Shown here piece after piece: positions 18,892 through 27,956 of a DNA stretch of 64,000 nucleotides. The stretch's first letter is position 1; every line of letters starts with the position of its first letter. The notes beneath the pieces were generated by a model, which was not told the origin of the DNA, did no database searches, and was given only the letters and a program-made list of their open reading frames with translations. The stretch comes from Paenibacillus barcinonensis. Its GTDB lineage: Bacteria; Bacillota; Bacilli; Paenibacillales; Paenibacillaceae. Where the stretch lies: positions 420,296-484,295 of the forward strand of contig NZ_QJSW01000002.1 of NCBI RefSeq assembly GCF_003217495.1, in the 5' to 3' direction. The translations under genes and the position numbers were made by a program.

Positions 18892-19344
18892 TCAGGATAA
18901 TTTTTGCTTGATGCTGTCTACTTCCTGAATCATACGCCCAAGCACACCATTAACAAACTTGCCAGACTCGTCCGTACCAAAATACTTGGACAGCTCAATT
19001 GCTTCGTTGACCGAAACTTTAGCCGGAACATCGTCACGGAACACCATCTCATACGTAGACAAACGCAAAATTTGGCGATCAACACGCGACAAACGGCTGA
19101 GCTGCCAGCCTTTCAAATAATCAACCAGCAAACCATCAATGGCTTCCTTGTGACTCCAGGTACCCTGCACCATCTCGGTAACATAGCTGCGCATTACTTC
19201 TTCATTACGGATAACAACTTCCGTTTCATTTTCTTCCGCTGCTTCATTGATGAGCATATTCACCGCTTCAGCTGCGCTCACTTCATTCATTTCCATCTGA
19301 TACAGACTTTGTACTGCAATTTCCCTTGCCAAACGTCTTTTCAT
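18892..19344 (-). CDS. nusB: transcription antitermination factor NusB
   Basis: 150 residues, all-helical. Conserved RRLAREIAVQSLYQMEMN start and VNEAIELSKYFGTDESGKFVNG near the end (RNA/S10-binding region). Acts with NusE/S10 at boxA of rRNA operons. Ribosome site GCAGGAGGCAGG. Separated from the asp23 operon by a strong terminator. Confidence 0.97.
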   Translation of the reverse strand: MKRRLAREIAVQSLYQMEMNEVSAAEAVNMLINEAAEENETEVVIRNEEVMRSYVTEMVQGTWSHKEAIDGLLVDYLKGWQLSRLSRVDRQILRLSTYEMVFRDDVPAKVSVNEAIELSKYFGTDESGKFVNGVLGRMIQEVDSIKQKLS

Positions 19345-19469
19345 GTCCTGCCTCCTGCAGCGCTCTTCTCAGAGCGTCATCATGCTTATTTTAAAAATCA
19401 AGGCACCATCCACTACCCTATTTAAAGGATACCCATGACACCTTGCTCCTACTTGCGCTCTTTTCTCAC

Positions 19470-19549
19470 AAAAAAACCTGCAAAACGTTTCCTCCGAAAA
19501 TCGGGCAACTCAAACTAAAGTTCTATTTTCGGAAGAAACATATTGCAGG
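19470..19549 (-). terminator. long-stem terminator after the DUF2273 gene
   Basis: Arms 19477-19501 and 19525-19549, 25 bases each with only a few mismatches (CCTGCAA, GTTTC, TCCGAAAAT shared), loop of 23 bases, then TTTTTTT on the minus strand. Unusually long for an intrinsic terminator. Confidence 0.85.
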
Positions 19550-19560
19550 GCTCAGACAGG

Positions 19561-19794
19561 TTATTTGAACGGACGCCAACGATCCCCAAGCCACTCTCGC
19601 AATTCCCCCCAGGGAATAAACGAGCCAAGCTTCGCATCGCTTCGTCTGCCAAACGTATAACCGATGAACACCAAGAGTGCAAAGAACAACATATCCCAGA
19701 AACCGATCCAAACATAAAGAAACCCTAACAAAATACCAAAAGCAACGCCAAGAATGCGGCCCTTGTAGTTATCCCAAATCTCTTTCCACAACAT
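19561..19794 (-). CDS. DUF2273 small membrane protein
   Basis: 77 residues with two membrane helices (about 14-30 and 32-48; GRILGVAFGILLGFLYVWIG). The family travels with amaP and asp23 in Firmicutes and is thought to be part of the same envelope-associated complex; biochemical role unknown. GAGGTG precedes ATG. Last gene of asp23-amaP-DUF2273. Confidence 0.9.
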   Translation of the reverse strand: MLWKEIWDNYKGRILGVAFGILLGFLYVWIGFWDMLFFALLVFIGYTFGRRSDAKLGSFIPWGELREWLGDRWRPFK

Positions 19795-19808
19795 CAGTGA
19801 AACTCACC

Positions 19809-20348
19809 TCATTCCACGCGACTCTTGTAGTTAGGCGACTGGGTTACATTAGCAATATACACGGTGACAAAAGAAACCGGAATGCCCGTAATTTCTTGCA
19901 CATGATCGTGTATCGCCCTTTGAAGATCCGTTGTCAACGCTGGAATAGGTGTCTCACCATCCACAACCGCCCGAATCTTGATCTCCAGTCCCGACTCCAC
20001 CACACGAATACGCGCCTTGACGTCACGTACACCACGGAAACGGGAAGTTGCCTTCAAACAGAGATTTTCAATCGTCTCCATCGAAATTTGCACATCCCCG
20101 AACTCGGTACGCTGATCCACAGATGGCAACGAGCCGCGTTGACGCCGAATCGAGATGTAGAAAAAACGCAAACTCAGAACAAACAAAATCGCTGCTGTGA
20201 CGATTGAGGCCACAATCACGTTTTGTTCCTGCTGGTAATTCAATTCGTATGGCAGCACACCGCTAATCAGTAAAATAACTGCTGCCGATATTGCTCCTAC
20301 GCTTATGCTGTATATAAACAACAGAAGCCGATCCAGAATTTTAGCCAC
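19809..20348 (-). CDS. amaP: alkaline shock response membrane anchor protein AmaP
   Basis: About 179 residues. Two N-terminal membrane helices (about 4-22 and 48-70) followed by an Asp23/Gls24-like domain (VRDVKARIRVVESGLEIKIR). In Staphylococcus AmaP tethers Asp23 to the membrane. Start: GTG 20348 (MAKILDRLLLF) has GGAGG at 10-base spacing; GTG 20357 is only 2 bases from it. Fourteen bases separate it from DUF2273. Confidence 0.88.
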   Translation of the reverse strand: MAKILDRLLLFIYSISVGAISAAVILLISGVLPYELNYQQEQNVIVASIVTAAILFVLSLRFFYISIRRQRGSLPSVDQRTEFGDVQISMETIENLCLKATSRFRGVRDVKARIRVVESGLEIKIRAVVDGETPIPALTTDLQRAIHDHVQEITGIPVSFVTVYIANVTQSPNYKSRVE

Positions 20349-20462
20349 GAACTGCACAGCCTCCCTTGCTCACTCACATTACTAAACCTGCTGAAGGGTA
20401 TGACGAGCATATCCTTGTCCAGCCAAAAGCAGGATATCGAAGACCTGTCCAAGACGGGATAA

Positions 20463-20484
20463 CCCCCGGCAAGTGTGCCGGGGG
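20463..20484 (-). promoter_or_regulatory. intercistronic hairpin between asp23 and amaP
   Basis: CCCCCGGC and GCCGGGGG, perfect 8-bp GC stem with a 6-base loop, 14 bases after the asp23 stop and without a T-run. It probably protects or partly ends the asp23 message so that amaP is made at a lower level. Confidence 0.6.
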
Positions 20485-20497
20485 AATCTGTCTCTTT

Positions 20498-20908
20498 TTA
20501 TTTTACACGTTGCGTGTTCAGGTCAACTTCTTCCACTTTTTCAGGACTCTTGAACTGAACGTCATGAATATGCACATTCACTTCATTCACGTTAAGACCC
20601 GTCATGTTCTCAATGGAGCGCTTCACGTTTTGCTGAATTTCAGTTGCAACCTGCGGCAGACGGTATCCATATTCAATAATAACGGACACATCCACTGCAG
20701 CTTCACGTTGCCCTACTTCAACCTTAACCCCTTTGGAGAGGTTTTTGCGGCCAAGCAGCTCCGCGAATCCGCCCGCGAATCCACCACTCATGCCTGCAAC
20801 ACCTTTAACCTCCACTGTTGCAAGTCCAGCGATCACTTCAATAACTTCAGGTGCGATCTGGATTTCACCGATATCCGTACGTTCAAATTCAGTCGGTAGT
20901 GTACTCAT
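20498..20908 (-). CDS. Asp23/Gls24 family envelope stress protein (YqhY-like)
   Basis: 136 residues, soluble. Family features: ERTDIGEIQIAPEVIEVIAGLA, GVAGMSGGFAGGF, VDVSVIIEYGYRLPQVA. The Bacillus homologue YqhY lies beside accB-accC and its loss perturbs acetyl-CoA carboxylase regulation; the same neighbourhood is kept here. CGAAAGGTG precedes ATG. It has its own strong promoter and a structured leader. Confidence 0.9.
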   Translation of the reverse strand: MSTLPTEFERTDIGEIQIAPEVIEVIAGLATVEVKGVAGMSGGFAGGFAELLGRKNLSKGVKVEVGQREAAVDVSVIIEYGYRLPQVATEIQQNVKRSIENMTGLNVNEVNVHIHDVQFKSPEKVEEVDLNTQRVK

Positions 20909-21071
20909 AAATGTTTAACACACCTTTCGCGAGATAAGTTTGCGGCCATCCGTCAGGGCGCCGGTTCATATCCACAAGCTCCAGAACCCTTCCGGTCCGG
21001 CTTTACCGGAACTCCTGCAGCCTTTCCGCTGACGCGGGCTTATCCAGTGCAGGAGACATGCGCTCTTATTA
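20909..21071 (-). promoter_or_regulatory. structured 5' leader of asp23
   Basis: About 163 bases from the predicted start of transcription to asp23. Two separate perfect inverted repeats: CTCCTGCA/TGCAGGAG (21012-21019 with 21047-21054, enclosing a CCGC..GCGG stem) and TCCGGT/ACCGGA (around 20990-21010). No T-run and no known riboswitch consensus recognised. Confidence 0.5.
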
Positions 21072-21077
21072 TTACAT

Positions 21078-21106
21078 ACTATATCATTTGAGCTGGTTTA
21101 TGACAA
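21078..21106 (-). promoter_or_regulatory. sigma-A promoter of asp23
   Basis: Minus strand: TTGTCA at 21101-21106, 17-base spacer, TATAGT at 21078-21083, placed just after the accC stop codon. Confidence 0.7.
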
Positions 21107-21124
21107 ACAAGCCCAATATGACTG

Positions 21125-22468
21125 TTAAATCTCGTTTTCCTCAAGAAATTTAATATCAAAATCTCCGCGAATAAACGTTGGATGTTCAAGCAGTTTCTGA
21201 TGGAACGGAATCGTTGTAGATATTCCCTCAATCGCAAACTCTGCCAGTGCACGCTTCATCTTGGCAATGGCCTCTTCTCTGGTTGCTCCCCATACGATCA
21301 ACTTCGCAATCATAGAGTCATAGAAAGGCGATATTGTGTACCCTGGATAGGCTGCACTGTCTACGCGAACACCAGGTCCTCCTGGCGCGAGATAAAATCC
21401 GATTTTACCAGGTGAAGGCATGAAATTACGCTCAGGATCTTCTGCATTAACCCGGCACTCAATCGACCAGCCGTTAATCACAACATCCTCCTGACGGAAA
21501 GAGAGCGGATGGCCTTCTGCCACAGAGATCATTTCACGGATCAGGTCGACGCCCGTTACCATCTCTGTTACTGGGTGCTCCACCTGAATACGAGTATTCA
21601 TCTCCATGAAGTAAAACTCGCCCGTTGGACTGAGAAGAAACTCAAGCGTACCCGCTCCCGAGTAATCCACCGCAAGCGCCGCACGGACAGCAGCTTCTCC
21701 CATGAGAGTACGCACTTCCTCATTCAGCACAGGACACGGTGCTTCCTCAACGAGCTTCTGACGACGGCGCTGAACCGAGCAATCACGTTCGCCAAGATGC
21801 ACAGCATTGCCATGTTTATCGGCCATGATTTGAATCTCAACGTGCTTCATGCCTGTCAGGAACTTCTCCAGATACACACCCGCGTTGCCAAACGCCTTCT
21901 GTGCTTCCTGCTGAGCAGCAGTGATCTGTTTTACCAGCTCTTGCTCGTCTTCAGCAATACGAATTCCTTTACCCCCGCCACCTGCAGTAGCTTTGATAAT
22001 TACAGGGTAACCGATATCACGGCCAATCATAATTGCTTCTTCCGTTGTTTCAACAAGGCCGTCCGAGCCTGGGATAACAGGTACACCCGCATCCTTCATC
22101 GTCTGCTTCGCAACAGCCTTGTCCCCCATCTTTGTAATAGCCTCCGGCGATGGACCGATGAACGTAATATTGCAGGAACCACAGATTTCCGCAAAGTCAG
22201 CATTCTCGGCCAAAAAGCCGTAGCCCGGATGGATAGCATCACATTCCGTCAGAGTAGCTACACTCATCAGGTTCGTAAAATTAAGATAACTGTCTTTGGA
22301 CAGCGTTGGTCCGATACAGTAAGCCTCATCTGCCAAACGGACATGCAGGGAATCCTTATCTGCTTCCGAGTAGACAGCTACTGTCGATATACCGAGTTCA
22401 CGGCACGCACGAATAATTCGTACAGCAATCTCGCCGCGATTGGCAATCAAAATTTTATGAAATTTCAT
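21125..22468 (-). CDS. accC: acetyl-CoA carboxylase, biotin carboxylase subunit
   Basis: 447 residues. ATP-grasp enzyme carboxylating biotin on AccB, first step of fatty acid synthesis. [19 protein letters not shown] start, [16 protein letters not shown] loop, [16 protein letters not shown] catalytic segment. Follows accB by 56 bases; AAGGAGGACAATAACC before ATG. Confidence 0.97.
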   Translation of the reverse strand: MKFHKILIANRGEIAVRIIRACRELGISTVAVYSEADKDSLHVRLADEAYCIGPTLSKDSYLNFTNLMSVATLTECDAIHPGYGFLAENADFAEICGSCNITFIGPSPEAITKMGDKAVAKQTMKDAGVPVIPGSDGLVETTEEAIMIGRDIGYPVIIKATAGGGGKGIRIAEDEQELVKQITAAQQEAQKAFGNAGVYLEKFLTGMKHVEIQIMADKHGNAVHLGERDCSVQRRRQKLVEEAPCPVLNEEVRTLMGEAAVRAALAVDYSGAGTLEFLLSPTGEFYFMEMNTRIQVEHPVTEMVTGVDLIREMISVAEGHPLSFRQEDVVINGWSIECRVNAEDPERNFMPSPGKIGFYLAPGGPGVRVDSAAYPGYTISPFYDSMIAKLIVWGATREEAIAKMKRALAEFAIEGISTTIPFHQKLLEHPTFIRGDFDIKFLEENEI

Positions 22469-22524
22469 TTGGTTATTGTCCTCCTTCGAAGCTCATGCGG
22501 CTGCTGTTCGCCCGTTATAACAGG

Positions 22525-23007
22525 TTATTCTGGTTTTACCAGGAACAGAGGTTGTCCATACTCGACAAGCTGTCCGTTCTCAACCAGCACTTCAACGATT
22601 TGTCCCTTGATGTCAGCATCAAGCTCGTTCATCAGCTTCATAGCCTCGATGATGCATACCGTTGTTTTCTCAACAACTTTATCACCCACGCTTACAAAAG
22701 GACCTGCTTCCGGTGAAGAGGCTCTGTAAAACGTACCCACCATCGGAGATACAATTTTATGTAAATGACTTGTTGTATCCGCTTGAGGAGCAGGCTCATT
22801 CACAACTGCAGTAGCTGCTGGCTGTACCTGTTGTTGCGGAGCAGCGATCACTTGCGGCTGGATTGCAGCAGCTTGCACTATTTCCGTTTTGCCGGGCTTG
22901 CGGATCGAAAGACGTGATCCTTCATTTTCAATTTCCAATTCCTGAACGGAACTTTCATCCACCAATTTAATCAGTTCTTTAATTTCACTCAATTTAAACA
23001 TTTCCAT
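22525..23007 (-). CDS. accB: acetyl-CoA carboxylase, biotin carboxyl carrier protein
   Basis: 160 residues. N-terminal helix ([17 protein letters not shown]), a flexible Ala/Gln/Pro linker (about 50-85), and the C-terminal biotinyl domain with the biotinylated Lys in [15 protein letters not shown] at 7-base spacing from ATG 23007. Pairs with accC. Confidence 0.97.
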   Translation of the reverse strand: MEMFKLSEIKELIKLVDESSVQELEIENEGSRLSIRKPGKTEIVQAAAIQPQVIAAPQQQVQPAATAVVNEPAPQADTTSHLHKIVSPMVGTFYRASSPEAGPFVSVGDKVVEKTTVCIIEAMKLMNELDADIKGQIVEVLVENGQLVEYGQPLFLVKPE

Positions 23008-23139
23008 TATTCACTCCTTCGGCATCATGCCAGTCTCACGAGGACGGTCATATGGCTTTATGTATTATATCATAATCATTAAAAATGGAAAGAGCCCGAG
23101 AGTCGAACACGCTCCCGGCGCCCTTTACCACATTACCGA

Positions 23140-23970
23140 TTACTGTTCCGTGACATATTGCACACTGATTTTATTTTGCGCTACAGATAATTCTTTCATC
23201 ACCAGATCAACGATCGAAACCGCTTGTTTGACGTCCAATTTTTCACTTAACACCACCACTTTATACTTGTCTGCTTCCTCCTGAACGATGGCATTTGGAT
23301 ACTGCTGGGACAGTGTTTCTTCGATACCTGTAATTTTGGCCTGTTTATCTTCCAGCGCCCGTATCTGCTCTGTTGCTTTTGCATTTTCCTCCGGTGTTTT
23401 GCTTAAATCACCCGCCACCGTCAGCAGTTCCTCATACTTGCGATTGTTGCTCTCCTCACGCTGCCACTGGTAATTCTGGAATTGACTGCTGGCCGATACT
23501 GCCGTATTTTGCTGCTCCATCTCTTTGAGTACTTCTTCATCCGTCTTTGTTGCGTTCCCCTCTGTTTTACCTTCTGTTTCAGGCGCGGCTGTCGTTCCTT
23601 TTTCTGTAGTTGCATCCGGCTTCTTGCCGTTCTCACCTTCGGTTGCTCCCTGATCTCCTGCGGGCGCTTTCTCCTTATTGCCTGCTTCCTGTCCCTCTGC
23701 CCCTGACGCGTTACCGGCCGGATCTGCTGCACTAGCATCATCGGAAACCTTCCCACCATTAACCACCTCGTTGATCACCAGGCCATCTGTAGGGTCCATA
23801 ATGCCAGCTGTCTCTTTCGCCTCTCCCTGCTTCATGCCATCCACTTGCTGACTGTCAGCCACAGGTGGATTTACAGGCCCCGAATCCTCCGTAAAGAGAT
23901 AATACGCGGATAAAATAACCATCAGACTCAGCATGGAAACAAGCCATATCGTTTGACGTTTGTTATTCAT
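23140..23970 (-). CDS. spoIIIAH: stage III sporulation protein AH
   Basis: 276 residues. One N-terminal membrane helix (IWLVSMLSLMVILSAYYLF), a long low-complexity Ala/Glu/Gly/Thr linker (about 45-150), then the YscJ-like ring-building domain (LTVAGDLSKTPEENAKATEQI ... YPNAIVQEEADKYKVVV). It meets SpoIIQ across the intermembrane space in the mother-cell/forespore channel. The linker is longer than in Bacillus (218-residue protein). Last gene of the spoIIIA operon. Confidence 0.95.
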   Translation of the reverse strand: MNNKRQTIWLVSMLSLMVILSAYYLFTEDSGPVNPPVADSQQVDGMKQGEAKETAGIMDPTDGLVINEVVNGGKVSDDASAADPAGNASGAEGQEAGNKEKAPAGDQGATEGENGKKPDATTEKGTTAAPETEGKTEGNATKTDEEVLKEMEQQNTAVSASSQFQNYQWQREESNNRKYEELLTVAGDLSKTPEENAKATEQIRALEDKQAKITGIEETLSQQYPNAIVQEEADKYKVVVLSEKLDVKQAVSIVDLVMKELSVAQNKISVQYVTEQ

Positions 23971-24046
23971 TTATAACATCCTCCTCAAAATAGTGTTGAT
24001 TGTGGCAGAATCATGCCTATATCTCGCAGCTCATGGATGAATGATC

Positions 24047-24685
24047 TTAATCCTGCTTGCGCGGAACGACCGAAATACGGTAGGCCGCAACGTTTAAACC
24101 TTTTTCAACAGCATCTGTTATCAGATCCTTGACCACCTTGTTCTCCGCACCTCTCGCCACCACAAGCACACCACGTATTTGCGGCTTCAGCTTTTTGGTG
24201 ACAATCGGCGTCTGATCCCCTGATATTTCATAAGTAATAATCTCGCCGTCCCGGGTGTATTGCGTCATATGGCGTTTGCCGCCATTTGCATCCGTCTCTT
24301 CGGTAAGTTGCTGTGAATCTTTAACGTTCCGCTGAACGACCAGCTCTTCTGTTGAATCAACGGTAACCATTACATCAACCGTACCTACGCCGACGATATT
24401 TTCCAGAATCCCTTTCATTTTGTCTTCAAAAGCGCTCTCGATCGCCTGGAAAGGATTCTCTTCAAGCAGCTCATTCTGCATAGCCGACATCGAAGTTGCC
24501 TGCTCCGGCGGTTCACGACCAATGTTCTCGGAATCAATTTTTTTGACGTTAACAAAAGAATTAAACAGCATGATGCCTACCCCGATCAGTCCAAGAATGA
24601 TCAGCCAGCGGAAGGTTTGACTTCGCTTTGCCCCATTTTCCCCGCCGCTCATCCAGGTCTCCAGCTTCTTGAGCCACCGTTTCAT
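24047..24685 (-). CDS. spoIIIAG: stage III sporulation protein AG
   Basis: 212 residues. Single membrane helix (FRWLIILGLIGVGIMLFNSF) and a periplasmic-side ring-building domain (FEDKMKGILENIVGVGTVDVMVTVDS). Forms the large multimeric ring of the SpoIIIA-SpoIIQ channel. GGAGAAGGAGGGGAAAC before ATG. Confidence 0.96.
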   Translation of the reverse strand: MKRWLKKLETWMSGGENGAKRSQTFRWLIILGLIGVGIMLFNSFVNVKKIDSENIGREPPEQATSMSAMQNELLEENPFQAIESAFEDKMKGILENIVGVGTVDVMVTVDSTEELVVQRNVKDSQQLTEETDANGGKRHMTQYTRDGEIITYEISGDQTPIVTKKLKPQIRGVLVVARGAENKVVKDLITDAVEKGLNVAAYRISVVPRKQD

Positions 24686-24709
24686 TGTTTCCCCTCCTTC
24701 TCCGTGCTG

Positions 24710-25540
24710 TTACAGCACTTCAGCTTGTTTCATCTCGGTCACCTGCACTTGACTCGCATCAATCTTCCATTGCTCGGTTAACAGCGTAATAATCTGGACA
24801 GCATGTTCAGATCGTGAAGCGCTAGCTGGCTGTGAATCATAGCCTTCATCTGCGCCTTGTGCAGCAACTGATTCTGACGTTTGATTGGAAGGTGTGACAT
24901 TGCTGCTCGGGGGCTGACCTTTTGACTCAACCTGTACCTTGGAAATTTCTATCGGCTGAATCTCGATTGGCTGAGACCCTGGCTGATTCGCTTCAGCTTC
25001 ATCTGTTTCATGCGTGGCAAAGATCGGTCGATCTATCGGCGCCTGCTCGTCTGCTTCTTTCTTATCTCCACCCGCCATCTGTACTGCAACACGCTGAATG
25101 ACAGGCAAATCCACCGAAGAAGCTATTTCTGCGTCAGCACTTTGTTTCTTCATCGCTAGCTGCACCTCGACAGACTGCACCTTCGCACCAGTTGTATCCT
25201 CGATCTGTCCTTTCATCACGTTAGCCAGTTCTTTGGCCGTCCAACGGAGGGACTGCTGTTGTTCATTGGCTTGCAGCTGTCTACCTTTCGCCAGAATCTG
25301 TTCCAATGTTGCCTGCCCATCTGAGGGTGCATCCATTGCAGACATCGCTCGTTTCAGCTCGCTTACCGGATCACTTCGCAGCAGTTTGGTAATCGGTGAC
25401 AGCAGGGTTAGCAGAATAAGGAGGCTCAGCACAAGCTTGACGTAACGCTCCATGGAACGATTCGGAAGCAGCATGTCAACAAATGTCGCTAACAAAATGA
25501 TCAAAATCAGATCCTGTAGCCAACTGCTCAGCCACCCCAT
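24710..25540 (-). CDS. spoIIIAF: stage III sporulation protein AF
   Basis: 276 residues from ATG 25540. Two N-terminal membrane helices (LQDLILIILLATFVDMLLP and YVKLVLSLLILLTLLSPI) then a soluble domain with a long Ser/Gln/Pro-rich insertion (about 165-245), giving a protein longer than the roughly 206 of Bacillus. The reading frame is open up to 25795 but the extension overlaps spoIIIAE; AAAGGGG nine bases before 25540 fixes the start. Confidence 0.93.
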   Translation of the reverse strand: MGWLSSWLQDLILIILLATFVDMLLPNRSMERYVKLVLSLLILLTLLSPITKLLRSDPVSELKRAMSAMDAPSDGQATLEQILAKGRQLQANEQQQSLRWTAKELANVMKGQIEDTTGAKVQSVEVQLAMKKQSADAEIASSVDLPVIQRVAVQMAGGDKKEADEQAPIDRPIFATHETDEAEANQPGSQPIEIQPIEISKVQVESKGQPPSSNVTPSNQTSESVAAQGADEGYDSQPASASRSEHAVQIITLLTEQWKIDASQVQVTEMKQAEVL

Positions 25541-25572
25541 CCTCACCATCCCCTTTCTCTGTCTGCAATCCT

Positions 25573-26763
25573 TTATCGCATCATGACGGTCAGATTCCCT
25601 GCGGTTAGTAAAATGGTGATTGCCAGAAAAAACATCAGTCCAACGGCCGCCAGTGCGGCAAAGACATAAATCATGCTTTTGCCAATCGCTTGCAGACACT
25701 CCACAATGGGTGTATCCCCCAGCGGCTGCATAATCGCACCGGTCACGTTGTAGATTAAGGCCAGCGCCAGTATTTTGATTGCCGGAAAAGCACACAGAAA
25801 CAAAATTATAATGACGCCTGTCAGCCCAATTGCATTTTTGACCAGTAATGATGCCGTTATGACCGTATCTGTTGCATCTGCAAAGGTTCTGCCGACCACA
25901 GGCACGAAGTTGCCGGCAATGTATTTGGCCGCCTTTAAACTGACGCCATCTGCAACAGAGCCCGATGCTCCCTGTACCGAGATGACACCAAGAAACATCG
26001 TCAGCAGAATACCCAGCAGGGCTACGCTAATATTGCGCAGCAGGTCCGCCATCTGTGTCAACTTGTACTTGTCTGAGATTGAACTCACCAGATGCAGCAC
26101 AGCTGAGAAAAAGAGAAGTGGGAACACCAGCAAGTGAATCAGCGTGCTTACCATGTGGATCATGAATATGATCAGCGGGTGCGTTACCGATACGGTAACG
26201 ACATTCCCCATGGAGGCCAGTAATGTGAATAAAAGCGGGACCATCGCCATCATAAAGTTAATCATGCTGGATATGGCTTCTTTGGCATAACCGATTGCAA
26301 CGCTGAAGCTGTTGATTGCAATAATAATAATGACCATATAACAGATGGCATAAGCGATTTTGCTAATATTATTTTTCTCAAAGGCAGTCTGCAGTGTCTC
26401 TAGAATCATGCTGAGTACCGTTAACATAACAATCGTGACTAGCAGTTTGCCGTTATATAAAACCTCATGTAGCATAAATGTGCCAATCGCGGAAAATACA
26501 GCTTTAAGACTGAAGCCCTCATTCCCGGGTATTAACATATCCATGAAAGATGGCGTCTTGCCTTCGGGAAAAAAACCTCCATATTGCTTCATAAGCTGAT
26601 CCCAGTATTTCTCTACCTGATCCTTCGGAAGCTGATCAGCCTGCTGCTGCATCCACTCGTTCGAAGGCGCACTGGCCATAACCTGCCCGAGCATGCCAAA
26701 CATCAAACAAATCATCATCACCATCATGAGGTGCCAGCGCGGCTTGTCATGCAGAGATTTCAT
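25573..26763 (-). CDS. spoIIIAE: stage III sporulation protein AE
   Basis: 396 residues, polytopic: N-terminal signal-like helix (LMMVMMICLMFGMLGQVMA), an extracytoplasmic stretch (PSNEWMQQQADQLPKDQVEKYW), then about seven membrane helices. Resembles the export-gate/ABC-permease-like component of the feeding-tube channel. AAAGGGCG before ATG. Confidence 0.96.
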   Translation of the reverse strand: MKSLHDKPRWHLMMVMMICLMFGMLGQVMASAPSNEWMQQQADQLPKDQVEKYWDQLMKQYGGFFPEGKTPSFMDMLIPGNEGFSLKAVFSAIGTFMLHEVLYNGKLLVTIVMLTVLSMILETLQTAFEKNNISKIAYAICYMVIIIIAINSFSVAIGYAKEAISSMINFMMAMVPLLFTLLASMGNVVTVSVTHPLIIFMIHMVSTLIHLLVFPLLFFSAVLHLVSSISDKYKLTQMADLLRNISVALLGILLTMFLGVISVQGASGSVADGVSLKAAKYIAGNFVPVVGRTFADATDTVITASLLVKNAIGLTGVIIILFLCAFPAIKILALALIYNVTGAIMQPLGDTPIVECLQAIGKSMIYVFAALAAVGLMFFLAITILLTAGNLTVMMR

Positions 26764-26783
26764 CGGTTGTCCGCACGCCCTTT

Positions 26784-27173
26784 CTACACCGGCATCAGTT
26801 TCATGACGGTTTCAATAATAATGCTGATGATTGGAATTGCCAGTACGAGAATCAATACCTTGCCAGCCAGCTCAATTTTGGATGCAATGCTTTCTTGCCC
26901 CGCATCCCTGACAATCTGAGCGCCAAATTCAGCAATATAAGCAATGCCTATAATTTTCAGGACCGTTTTGAGATAGATGCTCTCCATGCCCGACTGTTCA
27001 GCAAGACGCTTGAGCACTTCGATAACGGCTCCAATCTTGCCAATCAGCAGCATGAAAATGACCACACCGGCTGCTGCCGCAATCAGAAAGGCAAACATCG
27101 GCTTCTGTTCCTTGATGACGAGAATCAGTACGGTTGCAATGAGTGCCAGACCAACAACTTGAATAATCTCCAC
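26784..27173 (-). CDS. spoIIIAD: stage III sporulation protein AD
   Basis: 129 residues, four membrane helices, FliQ-like. GTG start at 27173 after GGTGGTGA. Positioned between spoIIIAC and spoIIIAE as usual. Confidence 0.95.
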   Translation of the reverse strand: MEIIQVVGLALIATVLILVIKEQKPMFAFLIAAAAGVVIFMLLIGKIGAVIEVLKRLAEQSGMESIYLKTVLKIIGIAYIAEFGAQIVRDAGQESIASKIELAGKVLILVLAIPIISIIIETVMKLMPV

Positions 27174-27204
27174 GGGTCACCACCATCCGGCTTCATGACC
27201 GTTC

Positions 27205-27408
27205 TTATTGAAAAAGAAATATGGATTTAATCTCTTGCAGCAGGCTGTCCAGCATACGGACGACCATAAACAATACAACGACAAATCCGATGACGGTCAC
27301 CCAGTGAGCCATATCTTCCTTTCCCATTTGTTTCAGCACTGTATGAATCATCGCAATAATGATTCCAATGCCCGCAATTTGAAAGATTGCGTTCACTTCT
27401 AAATTCAT
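27205..27408 (-). CDS. spoIIIAC: stage III sporulation protein AC
   Basis: 67 residues, two membrane helices (IFQIAGIGIIIAMIHTVLKQMG; VTVIGFVVVLFMVVRML), FliQ/EscS-like. The family length is 66-68. GAGGTGCCAAGGTC precedes the ATG. Confidence 0.96.
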   Translation of the reverse strand: MNLEVNAIFQIAGIGIIIAMIHTVLKQMGKEDMAHWVTVIGFVVVLFMVVRMLDSLLQEIKSIFLFQ

Positions 27409-27437
27409 GACCTTGGCACCTCGCTATCCCGGCTATT

Positions 27438-27956
27438 TCAGAAGATCAGAATGACGATTAACGCTCCGACAAGCATCCCCAGGCTGCGGCTCATCCGTTC
27501 ATACTTCACTTGATCGGCCTGTGCGCGGGACTCCTCATGCATAAGTTGCTGTATAGCTAATGAAATGTGTTTGGTCTGATCCTGACGATCACTGGTGCCA
27601 AGGCTGAAGCTTAATTGCATCATAACTTCACGCTCGTCTGACTTCATGGCAGATCTTCCCCACGCCTGCTCGACACCGGATTGAAGACTCTCTCTGGCCG
27701 TGAGCCCGAGAGGGGGCTCCATCTGTGCTGCAGCATGCATAAATAGAGTCCTCACCGGTTCTTTTGTCTGTGCCCCCATCTTGCTCATCGCGTCTGGAAG
27801 CGGCGTTAGACCATAATTGATCTCTGTCATCAAACGCTGGAGTGCAGCGATTAATTCTCGAAGCTGCCTTGGACGCAATGCATATTGTCTCGCCTTATAA
27901 AAGCCTGCAAGTGAGCTGGCGATCATAATCAGCACTGCACCGAACATATTAACCAA
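27438..27956 (-). CDS. spoIIIAB: stage III sporulation protein AB
   Basis: 172 residues, matching Bacillus (171). N-terminal helix (FGAVLIMIASSLAGFYKA), GspF-like cytosolic helical region (RPRQLRELIAALQRLMTEI), C-terminal helix (LGMLVGALIVILIF). TTG 27956 is preferred (GGAGGT at 8-base spacing); ATG 27947 is an alternative. Overlaps the end of spoIIIAA by eight bases, so coupled. Confidence 0.93.
   Translation of the reverse strand: MVNMFGAVLIMIASSLAGFYKARQYALRPRQLRELIAALQRLMTEINYGLTPLPDAMSKMGAQTKEPVRTLFMHAAAQMEPPLGLTARESLQSGVEQAWGRSAMKSDEREVMMQLSFSLGTSDRQDQTKHISLAIQQLMHEESRAQADQVKYERMSRSLGMLVGALIVILIF

Noticed and set aside
21509..22729. 406-codon plus-strand ORF opposite accC/accB
   Set aside because: Antisense shadow of two certain genes; composition shows no family features and there is no ribosome site.
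25541..25795. Upstream extension of spoIIIAF
   Set aside because: Overlaps spoIIIAE, not family-like, and the ribosome site supports ATG 25540.
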